A stretch of 13,724 bases of DNA, from the NCBI GenBank assembly GCA_027083995.1, contig JALWME010000145.1:1-13724 (forward strand), given 5' to 3'. This document shows, in pieces, positions 6,675-13,724 of this stretch. The stretch is from Sulfurovum sp. GTDB taxonomy: Bacteria > Campylobacterota > Campylobacteria > Campylobacterales > Sulfurovaceae. Position numbers and translations under genes: made by a program. Each line of letters starts with the position of its first letter. Position 1 is the first letter of the stretch. The notes beneath the pieces are model-generated. The model saw nothing but the letters and a program-made list of their open reading frames with translations, ran no database searches and had not been told where the DNA came from.

Positions 6675-6934
6675 ATAAGATAAAAACCCCCAATGGTATC
6701 ACATTTGGCATGGTGTCAGTGGTATTGATGTCAGTAACTATCGTACTTATACTTACTATGATTAAAATCTATTTGAGCAATCAAATCTACCATGAGAGTA
6801 AAATAGTCAATAGCATGAAAAGAGAAGTCTCAGCCCTTAAAGCAGAGAAAGTAATGTTAAAACAAAATGTAGAAGCATTAAAATACAAAAATGAAGTAGC
6901 AGATACAATTTTTGTCATAGATGAGGGGGTATAG
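6671..6934 (+). CDS. ftsL: FtsL-like division protein (small bitopic membrane protein)
   Basis: This 87-residue protein has the plan of FtsL/FtsB: a short cytosolic tail, one membrane segment at about 13-36 (rich in Val, Leu, Ile and Met), and a periplasmic coiled coil at about 40-75 with leucine, valine and methionine heptads. FtsL pairs with FtsB and FtsQ and activates septal FtsW/FtsI. Sequence identity in this family is too low to name it by motif, so the call rests on topology plus position: its ATG overlaps the rsmH stop by four bases (ATGA), the classic rsmH-ftsL arrangement of the dcw cluster. It stops six bases before the RND transporter gene. The protein is shorter than E. coli FtsL (121 residues), mainly at the cytosolic end. 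No ftsI or mur genes follow. Confidence 0.75.
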   Translation: MNKIKTPNGITFGMVSVVLMSVTIVLILTMIKIYLSNQIYHESKIVNSMKREVSALKAEKVMLKQNVEALKYKNEVADTIFVIDEGV

Positions 6935-6940
6935 ACTGTC

Positions 6941-9900
6941 ATGCGAAGCTTTATACAATTTGCAGTAGATAAACCTATTATCAACCATATTTTGATGGTA
7001 TTTATGGTACTGCTTTCGATTTTTGCGTATCAAAATATCGCTAAAGAGATATTTCCTCCTTCTACACTAGATAAAATCTCTGTAAGTGGCGGCTATGTAG
7101 GTGCATCTGCTGATGTACTAGACAAAATGGTAGTCAGCAAGATAGAAGATGAACTCAAAAGCATAGCAGAGATAGATACACTCTACACCACGATACAAAA
7201 TGGATTTTTTAGTATTCAAGCAGATATCAAGCCAGGCAATGACAAGCAGCTGGTTTTGTCTGATGTAAAAGATATCATCTCCAATACTAGACGTGATTTG
7301 CCTTCTGATATGGATGAACCATTGGCTAAAATAGTGGTGCATCAGTATCCTTTACTACTGGTAGCCATCTCAGGAGAGGTGAGTAAAGAAAAACTCATTG
7401 ATGCAGCAGATGACCTGAAAGGAAAACTGGCACAACTGGGTAATCTTTCTGGTATTGACCTTCGAGGTGATACCGATACAGAAGTGCTTATTACACTCAA
7501 TCAAAAAAAGCTTGATGCCTATGGTTTGGATAAAATGGCAGTCTATCAAGCCATAAGTGGTATGTCATCCATATACCCTGCAGGGACACTTGATGGGCAA
7601 GGTGACCATCTCTATATCTCTACTATCAATGGAGAAAAAGAGAAGGAAAGTTTAGAAAATACACTGCTTTCTGTCGGAGGAAAAAGATTTCATTTGGGTG
7701 CAGTCGCCAAAGTGCATTATGGCTTAGGTGAACCCACGCAAATTTCACATTTTAATGGTAAAGAAAACATCTCGCTAAATATCAATAAAACCAAAGAGGG
7801 CAATGCCATAGCACTAAGCAAAGAGATACGGGAAGTACTTAAAACCTTTAATAAACGCTATCACAATATACGCTTTGAAGCCTATACAGATACGTCTATC
7901 TGGATAAAGAACCGTCTTAATCTTGTATCATCCAATATTTTATTTGGGCTTATTTTGGTCTTTTTGGCACTGTTTTTGTCTGTCAATGTGCGTATTGCAT
8001 TGGTGGTAGCCATTGGAATACCTGCGAGTTTTATGATTACGATTATTGCTGCAGACATGATAGGGTATAGTCTCAATATGCTTACACTTTTGGGAGCATT
8101 GCTAGCTCTTGGTATGCTGGTAGACGAAGCTATAGTTGTGGCAGAAAATATTTACCGTCATATGGAGATGGGAAAGAGTCCAAGAGATGCCGCTATAGAT
8201 GGTGCATTAGAGATGTTTCCTGCAGTACTTACGGCTACGCTTACTACGGTATTTGCTTTTTTGCCTCTGTTGATTATGTCTGGCAAGATGGGAATGTTTA
8301 TGCAGGTGCTTCCTGTGATGATTACTATTTTGTTGCTTTCGTCTTTGTTTGAAGCGTTTTATTTCTTGCCATTGCATGCGAAAGAGTTTTTTTCTGTGGG
8401 TAAGATACCAGCGAAACAATCAGAAGGTTTTTGGCATAGCTGGAAAGCCTGGTATGGAAAGTTTCTCCATAAATTACTTATGCATAAAAAACGCTCTTTG
8501 TTTTTGGTGGTTGCTGCCATTATCTTGGGTACATTTGGTATCGTGAAGGTGACAAAATTTCAGCTTTTTCCAGAGTTTGATGCACAGCAAGTCTATATGA
8601 ATGGAAAGATAGATATCAACAACAATCTGACAGATACTGAAGTCTATGTCACACAGATAGAAGAGGCGTTGTTGAAAGTATTAGACAAAGAAGAGGTAGA
8701 TTCGGTGACATCTGTTATAGGCTTCAAGTTCAACAAAGACCAAAGCTTTGAATTGGGAGAAAATCTTTTTCAAATCTTTATTAACCTACATGAAAAAGCA
8801 CCAGAAAATTTCTTTGATACCTATATTAACCCCATATTTTCCCTCGAGTATGATGATACAGATATGATACGAAACCGTACCTCACAAGAGATATCTAAAG
8901 ATATAGAAGCCTCAGTCGTTGCAGACTTTAAAGACAAGGTAGTGGGTGGCAAAAAGCTTTTTGAAGAGTTTAACGTCTATGTGCAACAAACAGGTATGGT
9001 AGGTAATGATATAGAAGTAGGGTTCTCTTCTGATAATGAGGCACAAATGCTAGAAGCCATGAAAGCACTCGAGGCTAATCTTACACAGATAGAAGGTGTC
9101 TCTGATATAGGAAATAATGCTCATGTTGGTGAGAGAGAACTGAAGCTACGTGTCAACGCCTATGGACAACAGCTAGGCTTTTCTGAGTCTTATGTAGTCT
9201 CCACACTTAAAGGGGCATTTCTCAAAGCAGAGTATGGCAAAATGTTTGATGACAAAGGTCTAGTGCGTGTCAAGATAGAGGACAGTTACAAACAAGACAG
9301 CTTGGCAGTGGCATCTTTTAGGCTTACAACACCAGATGGACGACAGGTTGTAAGACTTGCAGATATTTGTGACTTTAGGTATAAAAAGTCTTTTGTCAAG
9401 ACATTTAAAGAAAATGGTGATGAGGTACGTTCTGTCTTTGCCAAAGTAGACAAAAAAATCATTATTCCTGAAGAGGTCATGAAAAAGATACAGCCACTAC
9501 TAGACAAGCTAGAAAATGAGGGCATAAAAGTCATCATCAAGGGAGAAGAAAAAGAGAATAAACAGGTAAAAAAAGAGATGATGCAAGCAGCTATCATAGC
9601 GATGTTTCTTATTTTTATCGCACTGGTTTGGATGTTTAACTCTTTGGTACTTCCATGTATTATACTCTCTACTATACCGCTTTCTGTATTGGGTGCATTG
9701 GTAGGTACAAAACTTATGGGTATCAATATGACTATGCCAGGACTTATGGGTGTCATAGGTCTAGCAGGTGTAGTGGTGAATGATGGACTCATTATGTTGG
9801 ATTTTATCAAAGATTCTAAAAACTATGATGAAATGGTACAAAAAGCAGTGATGCGGTTACGTCCTATACTGCTCACTTCTGTGACTACCGTACTGGGGCT

Positions 9901-10054
9901 GTCATCGTTGATATTTTTTGCTTCAGGACAAGCCCTTATCTTACAACCGATGGCTATAAGTTTAGGTTTTGGTATCGCATGGGCAACTGTGTTAAATCTC
10001 TACTATGTACCGCTTATGTATGGAGTGATTTATAGAGTGAAAGAGAGAGGTTAA
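6941..10054 (+). CDS. RND-family efflux transporter, AcrB-like inner-membrane pump
   Basis: This 1037-residue protein has the two-fold RND layout: a membrane helix at about 13-33, a large periplasmic domain to about 330, a helix bundle at 330-480, helix 7 at about 518-538, a second periplasmic domain to about 878, and a final helix bundle to about 1030. Motifs include AKEIFPP (34-40), LLGALLALGMLVDEAIVVAENI (383-404), KFQLFPEFD (539-547) and MRLRPILLTSVTT (971-983). Such pumps use the proton gradient to export drugs, bile salts, lipids or metals; the substrate cannot be read here. Aligned on AcrB, Asp407/Asp408 are Asp395/Glu396, Lys940 is Asn947, Arg971 is Arg972 and Thr978 is Thr979. No membrane-fusion or TolC-like gene lies nearby. 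It begins six bases after the FtsL-like stop, so it is probably co-transcribed with rsmH and ftsL. The ribosome-binding site is a G-rich run about 11-14 bases ahead. Confidence 0.9.
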   Translation: MRSFIQFAVDKPIINHILMVFMVLLSIFAYQNIAKEIFPPSTLDKISVSGGYVGASADVLDKMVVSKIEDELKSIAEIDTLYTTIQNGFFSIQADIKPGNDKQLVLSDVKDIISNTRRDLPSDMDEPLAKIVVHQYPLLLVAISGEVSKEKLIDAADDLKGKLAQLGNLSGIDLRGDTDTEVLITLNQKKLDAYGLDKMAVYQAISGMSSIYPAGTLDGQGDHLYISTINGEKEKESLENTLLSVGGKRFHLGAVAKVHYGLGEPTQISHFNGKENISLNINKTKEGNAIALSKEIREVLKTFNKRYHNIRFEAYTDTSIWIKNRLNLVSSNILFGLILVFLALFLSVNVRIALVVAIGIPASFMITIIAADMIGYSLNMLTLLGALLALGMLVDEAIVVAENIYRHMEMGKSPRDAAIDGALEMFPAVLTATLTTVFAFLPLLIMSGKMGMFMQVLPVMITILLLSSLFEAFYFLPLHAKEFFSVGKIPAKQSEGFWHSWKAWYGKFLHKLLMHKKRSLFLVVAAIILGTFGIVKVTKFQLFPEFDAQQVYMNGKIDINNNLTDTEVYVTQIEEALLKVLDKEEVDSVTSVIGFKFNKDQSFELGENLFQIFINLHEKAPENFFDTYINPIFSLEYDDTDMIRNRTSQEISKDIEASVVADFKDKVVGGKKLFEEFNVYVQQTGMVGNDIEVGFSSDNEAQMLEAMKALEANLTQIEGVSDIGNNAHVGERELKLRVNAYGQQLGFSESYVVSTLKGAFLKAEYGKMFDDKGLVRVKIEDSYKQDSLAVASFRLTTPDGRQVVRLADICDFRYKKSFVKTFKENGDEVRSVFAKVDKKIIIPEEVMKKIQPLLDKLENEGIKVIIKGEEKENKQVKKEMMQAAIIAMFLIFIALVWMFNSLVLPCIILSTIPLSVLGALVGTKLMGINMTMPGLMGVIGLAGVVVNDGLIMLDFIKDSKNYDEMVQKAVMRLRPILLTSVTTVLGLSSLIFFASGQALILQPMAISLGFGIAWATVLNLYYVPLMYGVIYRVKERG

Positions 10055-10063
10055 CCTTTCTTT
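10042..10063. other. Palindromic hairpin over the RND stop codon
   Basis: Arms 10042-10052 and 10053-10063 are complementary over eleven positions, two of them G-T, centred on GGTTAACC. A 9-base-pair stem with a TTAA loop is possible. No T-run follows on the plus strand, so it is not a classic terminator. It lies between the RND gene and the putative -10 box of the next group. Confidence 0.35.
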
Positions 10064-10066
10064 AGC

Positions 10067-10072
10067 TATAAT
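10067..10072 (+). promoter_or_regulatory. Putative -10 box for the ispB-hemA-proS group
   Basis: A perfect TATAAT lies at 10067-10072 in the 47-base gap after the RND gene. Transcription would start near 10079, about 23 bases before the GTG at 10102. A T-rich stretch (CTTTCTTTA) sits just upstream and there is no clear -35, as is common for vegetative promoters in this group. It implies that the second gene group can be expressed independently of rsmH-ftsL-RND. Confidence 0.5.
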
Positions 10073-10101
10073 AATCTACTAAAATATAAGGACAGTAATA
10101 G

Positions 10102-10998
10102 GTGCTAAGTGCAGTAGAGAGAAAGATAGAACAGTTTATAGCAGACTTGGATGATAAAGAAGTAACAGTACTTTATGCCAAGCTTCCTCATGGGAAACGT
10201 TTGCGTGCTAAACTTATACTCAAAATTGCTGGTACAAGTCTTGCTGTGGTAAAAACTGCAGCTGTAGTAGAGATGATACATGCTGCATCTTTGTTACATG
10301 ATGATGTGATAGATGATGCCCATACAAGACGTTCTAAACCTTCACTTAATACTCTATATGGTAATAAGACAGCTATCATGCTAGGGGATATACTCTATTC
10401 TAAAGGTTTTTTGGAGCTAAACAGCATAGACAAAGAGGTAGCTACCATCATCTCTCATGCGGTTGTACAGCTGAGCCTAGGGGAACTTAAAGATGTTTGG
10501 CTCTCAGAATCATTTAATGTAAACAAAGAAATCTACCTTAAGATGATATATCAAAAGACTGCTTCACTTATGGAGGCGAGTGCGGGTGCAGCTGCCGTAC
10601 TGGCAGGCAAAGATAAAACAGTCTATATGAGATATGGGCGTAATTTGGGCATCGCTTTTCAGATGATAGATGATTTGTTAGATATTACAATGGACTCCCA
10701 GACTCTGGGTAAACCTGCATTACATGACTTTGAAGAAGGAAAGACTACCTTACCATATATCTATCTTTATGAAGCGTTGGAGAGTGAAGATGCAGAAATA
10801 TTAAAGTCTTTACACAAAAAAAAGCTCAGTGTCAGTGAACAAGCGTGGATAAAAGCAAAGATGAAAGAGTCAGGCGTAATAGAAAAGTCTTATGCACAGG
10901 CCAAAGTACTGATAGAAGAAGCCATTACCCTCATGAATGACAAAGGTGAAGATGCATTAAGCAGTATAGCTATGGCAATGATAGAGAGGGATTTTTAA
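10102..10998 (+). CDS. ispB: trans-Polyprenyl diphosphate synthase (IspB-type)
   Basis: This enzyme extends farnesyl or geranyl diphosphate with isopentenyl diphosphate to make the long side chain of the respiratory quinone, probably menaquinone in this group. The 298 residues contain GKRLRAKL (31-38, substrate Lys/Arg), the first aspartate-rich motif DDVIDDAHTRR (67-77), and the second DDLLD (190-194) preceded by FQMI. Ala62 and Ser63, five and four residues before the first motif, are small, as in long-chain synthases, so octaprenyl or a similar length is likely; the exact length cannot be read. The start is GTG at 10102 with AAGGA 9 bases upstream. The protein is slightly shorter than E. 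coli IspB (323), mainly at the N-terminus. The stop TAA shares a base with the hemA ATG (TAATG), consistent with one operon. Confidence 0.9.
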   Translation: MLSAVERKIEQFIADLDDKEVTVLYAKLPHGKRLRAKLILKIAGTSLAVVKTAAVVEMIHAASLLHDDVIDDAHTRRSKPSLNTLYGNKTAIMLGDILYSKGFLELNSIDKEVATIISHAVVQLSLGELKDVWLSESFNVNKEIYLKMIYQKTASLMEASAGAAAVLAGKDKTVYMRYGRNLGIAFQMIDDLLDITMDSQTLGKPALHDFEEGKTTLPYIYLYEALESEDAEILKSLHKKKLSVSEQAWIKAKMKESGVIEKSYAQAKVLIEEAITLMNDKGEDALSSIAMAMIERDF

Positions 10999-12305
10999 TG
11001 TACTATCAAGTCGTAAGTTTTTCACATAAAAATTGTGACCAGACAATGCGTGAGAAACTTGCATTTGTCAATGATGAAGAGAAGGTAGAGATGCTAACGC
11101 AGCTAACTTCTTTTGCTTTCGTGCATGAAGCATTCATCGTCTCTACCTGCAACCGTGTGGAGATAGTCCTGGCCACACGTGATAACTTTTCGTCTTATCA
11201 TGCGATTTTGGGACTCATGGCAAAGAAATCCAATCTTAACTTTTATGAGTTAAAAAGTACTGCACAACGCTATGATGATGAAGAGGCAGTGGAGCACATC
11301 TTCTCTGTAGTCTCTTCCCTGGACTCTTTGGTAGTTGGTGAGTCACAAATCACTGGACAGGTGAAAGAGGCATTTATGCTTTCACACCGTAACAAGACAG
11401 CAGCAAGAAAACTCAATCGTCTCATCTCTTATGCAGTTAAATGTGCAGCCCAGGTGCGTAATGTAACCAATATCTCCCAAAACCCTATCTCTATAGCTTC
11501 AGTGGCAGTAGCACAGGCACACAAACTTTTGGGTGATGATATGCCTGGGATGACAGGAGTTATCGTAGGTGCTGGTGAGATGGCAGTACTTGCAGCCAAA
11601 CATCTCTTACGGGCAGGTTGTGATGTGGTTATACTCGGACGTGATCTAGAAAAAGTGACAGCAGTCACAGATGCTCTGGGTGAAAATGTCAAAGCAGATA
11701 CTATAGAAAATATAAGTAAGTATATCAATCGCTACAGACTACTTTTTTCTGCTACATCTTCTAAGGAGCATATCATTACAAAAGAGATGATAGAAAACCA
11801 ATCAGTCAACAGACTTTGGTTTGATATGGCAATCCCTAGAGATATTGAAGATATGGGGATAGAAAAACTTAAGTTATTTCGTATAGATGACTTGCGTTCT
11901 ATCTCCCAAAGCAACCATGCATTAAGAGAAGAACAAGCTATACGAGCAGCAGAGATAGTGAACAAATATAAAGATGAGTTCTATACATGGCTGAGGGCTT
12001 TGTCTATAGAGCCTGTGATTAAGCAGATGAGAGAACATGTGTCTATAGCCATTGACACAGAGATGAAAAGAGCGATAAAAAAAGGTTTTGTACCTGCTGA
12101 GGCAGAAGAGAATATGCGTAAAATGGCAGAACAGATGTTTAAGCGTTTTTTACATGAGCCTACACAGAACTTACGTCACTCATCAACAAACAAAGAGAAT
12201 GAAAACTGTATAGAATCCATAAAAAAAATGTTTAGTATCGACACAGAAAATGTGGATTTGAAACAATATAAAACAGACCATCATACCAAAGGATACCAAG
12301 CGTGA
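10998..12305 (+). CDS. hemA: Glutamyl-tRNA reductase HemA
   Basis: HemA reduces Glu-tRNA(Glu) with NADPH to glutamate-1-semialdehyde, the first step of the C5 heme pathway. The 435 residues show the catalytic STCNRVE (49-55, nucleophile Cys51), [15 protein letters not shown] (112-126), the NADPH-binding GAGEMA (191-196), and DMAIPRDIE (276-284). A C-terminal helical dimerisation region, including [12 protein letters not shown] (382-393), follows. Length and motif order are normal. The start ATG at 10998 overlaps the ispB stop and has GAGAGGG about 7 bases upstream. The TGA overlaps the proS GTG start (GTGA). I recall the order ispB-hemA-proS from Campylobacter, so the arrangement looks ancestral. 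The last 40 or so residues are variable and charged. Confidence 0.97.
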   Translation: MYYQVVSFSHKNCDQTMREKLAFVNDEEKVEMLTQLTSFAFVHEAFIVSTCNRVEIVLATRDNFSSYHAILGLMAKKSNLNFYELKSTAQRYDDEEAVEHIFSVVSSLDSLVVGESQITGQVKEAFMLSHRNKTAARKLNRLISYAVKCAAQVRNVTNISQNPISIASVAVAQAHKLLGDDMPGMTGVIVGAGEMAVLAAKHLLRAGCDVVILGRDLEKVTAVTDALGENVKADTIENISKYINRYRLLFSATSSKEHIITKEMIENQSVNRLWFDMAIPRDIEDMGIEKLKLFRIDDLRSISQSNHALREEQAIRAAEIVNKYKDEFYTWLRALSIEPVIKQMREHVSIAIDTEMKRAIKKGFVPAEAEENMRKMAEQMFKRFLHEPTQNLRHSSTNKENENCIESIKKMFSIDTENVDLKQYKTDHHTKGYQA

Positions 12306-13624
12306 GATTTTCAAGATTATTATTGCCAACGAGTAAAGAGATACCCAATGATGCTACTTTAGCTTCACATATTTATCTGATACGTGCTGGACTTATACAG
12401 TCAATAGGGGACTCTGGACTTTACAATTTTTTGCCATTAGGAAAAAAAATACTGGACAAGGTAAGATCAGTGGTGAAAGAAGAGTTAGACAATGCTGGCT
12501 GCCAGGAGACCTCTTTATCTTTTGTTACTCCTTTGGCATTATGGGAAGAGTCTGGACGGGCGAGTGAGTATGGCAAAGAGTTACTACGCTTTAAAGACCG
12601 CAAAGAGAATAACTATCTACTCAGTCCCACCAATGAAGAAGCGATGGTAAATCTTGTACGTCAGAGTGTTAAAAGCTATAAGCAGCTCCCACTTAATTTG
12701 TATCAAATAAACCTTAAGTTTCGTGATGAGATTAGACCTCGTTTTGGTCTTATGCGTGGGCGTGAGTTTTTGATGAAAGATGGCTATAGCTTTCATGCGA
12801 CATTTGCAGATATGCAAAGAGAGTTTGCACTTATGGAAGAGACATACAGGAAGATATTTACCCGTTTAGGTCTTGACTTTAGAGTGGTACAGGCTGACTC
12901 AGGACAGATAGGTGGCGATGGCAGCAAAGAGTTTATGATACTTGCAGATTCTGGTGAAGATGACATCATCGTCTGTGATGCCTGTGACTATGGAGCCAAC
13001 GTAGAAGTAGCCCAAGATGCAAAAACAGGTGATACCTGTGCATGTGGAGCGACACTTCGTCTTACTAAAGGTATAGAAGCAGGGCATATCTTTCAGCTAG
13101 GAACCAAGTATTCAGAAGCACTCAATGCTACTTTTTTAAACCAAGAAGGTAAAGCACAAGCATATGAGATGGGAACGTACGGTATCGGTGTGAGTCGTTT
13201 ACTCGCAGGTATCATAGAGCAAAACCATGATGACAAAGGGTGTATCTGGACAAAGGAGTCTGCTCCATTTACCTTAGACATCATAGTGGCAAATGCTAAA
13301 GATGACATGCAAAATCTACTGGGCGAAAATCTATATAAAAAACTAGCTACAGTACGTCATGTAGATGTGCTGTTGGATGATAGAACAAAAGAGCGTTTTG
13401 GCCCCAAGATGAAAGACTTTGAACTCTTAGGCATCCCGTATGCTTTGGTGTTGGGTAAAGGTGTCAAAGAAGGGCAGGTAGAACTTATAGAGCGAAGAAC
13501 AATGAAAAAAATGCTTTTTAACTTTGATGCCCAAAAGATAAATGAATTTGCAGAGTATGATGCCCTAGCTGCAAAAGTATATGCGTATTTAAAGGCAAAC
13601 AATGCTTTGCCTGGTGTTGGCTAA
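12302..13624 (+). CDS. proS: Prolyl-tRNA synthetase without the INS editing domain
   Basis: ProRS charges tRNA(Pro) with proline. At 440 residues this is about 130 shorter than the usual 565-575 of the bacterial type. Class II motifs are intact: motif 1 around [10 protein letters not shown] (72-81), the TxE-type loop PTNEEA (109-114), motif 2 [18 protein letters not shown] (139-156) and motif 3 [14 protein letters not shown] (294-307), then an anticodon-binding domain from about 325 ([15 protein letters not shown]). The INS domain, which normally lies between motifs 2 and 3 and hydrolyses Ala-tRNA(Pro), is absent: [17 protein letters not shown] (195-211) and [13 protein letters not shown] (225-237) run through about ten linker residues into CACG (246-249) and [12 protein letters not shown] (256-267). 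Cys225, 228, 246 and 248 may still bind zinc. The start is GTG at 12302, overlapping the hemA stop, with AAAGGA 8 bases ahead. Charging activity is likely; editing in cis is not. Confidence 0.95.
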   Translation: MRFSRLLLPTSKEIPNDATLASHIYLIRAGLIQSIGDSGLYNFLPLGKKILDKVRSVVKEELDNAGCQETSLSFVTPLALWEESGRASEYGKELLRFKDRKENNYLLSPTNEEAMVNLVRQSVKSYKQLPLNLYQINLKFRDEIRPRFGLMRGREFLMKDGYSFHATFADMQREFALMEETYRKIFTRLGLDFRVVQADSGQIGGDGSKEFMILADSGEDDIIVCDACDYGANVEVAQDAKTGDTCACGATLRLTKGIEAGHIFQLGTKYSEALNATFLNQEGKAQAYEMGTYGIGVSRLLAGIIEQNHDDKGCIWTKESAPFTLDIIVANAKDDMQNLLGENLYKKLATVRHVDVLLDDRTKERFGPKMKDFELLGIPYALVLGKGVKEGQVELIERRTMKKMLFNFDAQKINEFAEYDALAAKVYAYLKANNALPGVG

Positions 13625-13627
13625 GTT

Positions 13628-13724
13628 ATGATAGTTTTATTTGTCCCTTTTTTCTTTTTGGAACTCTATTTGTCTCTTAAAGTAGGAGAAAATATAGGTT
13701 TTATGGGGTCAGTCATATGGATAA
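13628..13724 (+). CDS. fxsA: FxsA-like membrane protein (first 32 residues; cut by window edge)
   Basis: The frame opens with ATG three bases after the proS stop and runs off the window. Its 32 residues (MIVLFVPFFFLELYLSLKV, then GENIGFMGSVIWI) match the start of FxsA-family inner-membrane proteins: a hydrophobic helix ending in (L/I)E(L/I)Y, then a valine-glycine turn and a second hydrophobic helix. FxsA is best known in E. coli for relieving phage T7 exclusion by the F plasmid; its normal role is unclear. I recall the same gene following proS in Campylobacter. The ribosome-binding site is poor, so translation may be coupled to proS. Confidence 0.65.
   Translation, partial: MIVLFVPFFFLELYLSLKVGENIGFMGSVIWI

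Noticed and set aside
9286..9810. Long minus-strand open frame (174 codons) inside the RND gene
   Set aside because: It lies wholly antisense to a strongly recognised coding region, has Ser/Thr/Ile-rich composition typical of reverse-frame translation, and shows no family motif.
12974..13045. proS as a pseudogene or a frameshifted gene
   Set aside because: The frame is uninterrupted, both flanks join in phase, and all three class II motifs and the anticodon-binding domain are present, so it looks like domain loss rather than decay.
1..13724. tRNA, rRNA, riboswitch or insertion sequence
   Set aside because: The gaps between genes are all under 100 bases and hold no cloverleaf, conserved RNA element or terminal inverted repeats that I can recognise.

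Overview
The window reads as chromosomal housekeeping DNA from a member of the Campylobacterota (the former Epsilonproteobacteria), probably a Sulfurovum- or Sulfurimonas-like organism. This rests on protein sequence style (BioA with WHPCTQMKDHE, FtsA, RsmH), on the AT-rich composition, on TATAAT-type -10 boxes without convincing -35 boxes, and on two gene orders I remember from Campylobacter: ppiD-like then ftsA, and ispB-hemA-proS-fxsA. The assignment comes from memory of these families, not from a database search. Coding density is very high and no gap between genes exceeds 100 bases. I see no tRNA, rRNA, insertion sequence, prophage or CRISPR array.

Layout. On the minus strand at the left edge, a periplasmic PpiD-like chaperone gene (722-2197) runs into ftsA (1-725, cut by the window edge) with a 4-base overlap and a TTG start. 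Divergent from these is bioA (2292-3593, biotin synthesis). It converges on a second minus-strand pair: an aldolase/adducin-fold gene (5091-5666) followed by a cytosolic protein with Sel1 repeats (3596-5044). From 5757 onward everything is on the plus strand in two tightly packed groups. The first is rsmH, a short FtsL-like gene and a large RND transporter gene (5757-10054). The second, behind its own putative promoter, is a trans-polyprenyl diphosphate synthase gene (ispB-type), hemA, proS and the first 97 bases of an fxsA-like gene (10102-13724).

How the genes fit together. The ftsA gene and the rsmH/ftsL pair are pieces of the classic division and cell-wall (dcw) cluster, here split over both strands with bioA and two accessory genes between them. 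The second plus-strand group supplies a quinone side chain (polyprenyl synthase), the first committed step of heme synthesis from Glu-tRNA (HemA), and a tRNA synthetase (ProS). Overlapping stops and starts (ATGA, TAATG, GTGA, TTGA) suggest translational coupling.

I found no evidence for an undescribed multi-gene system. The points most worth a second look are: a prolyl-tRNA synthetase that has lost the whole editing (INS) domain; an aldolase-fold protein in which all three zinc-binding histidines are replaced; an RND pump with an altered proton-relay set and no partner genes; a Sel1 protein with paired short motifs in a disordered linker; and four tandem heptamers in the rsmH divergent intergenic region.
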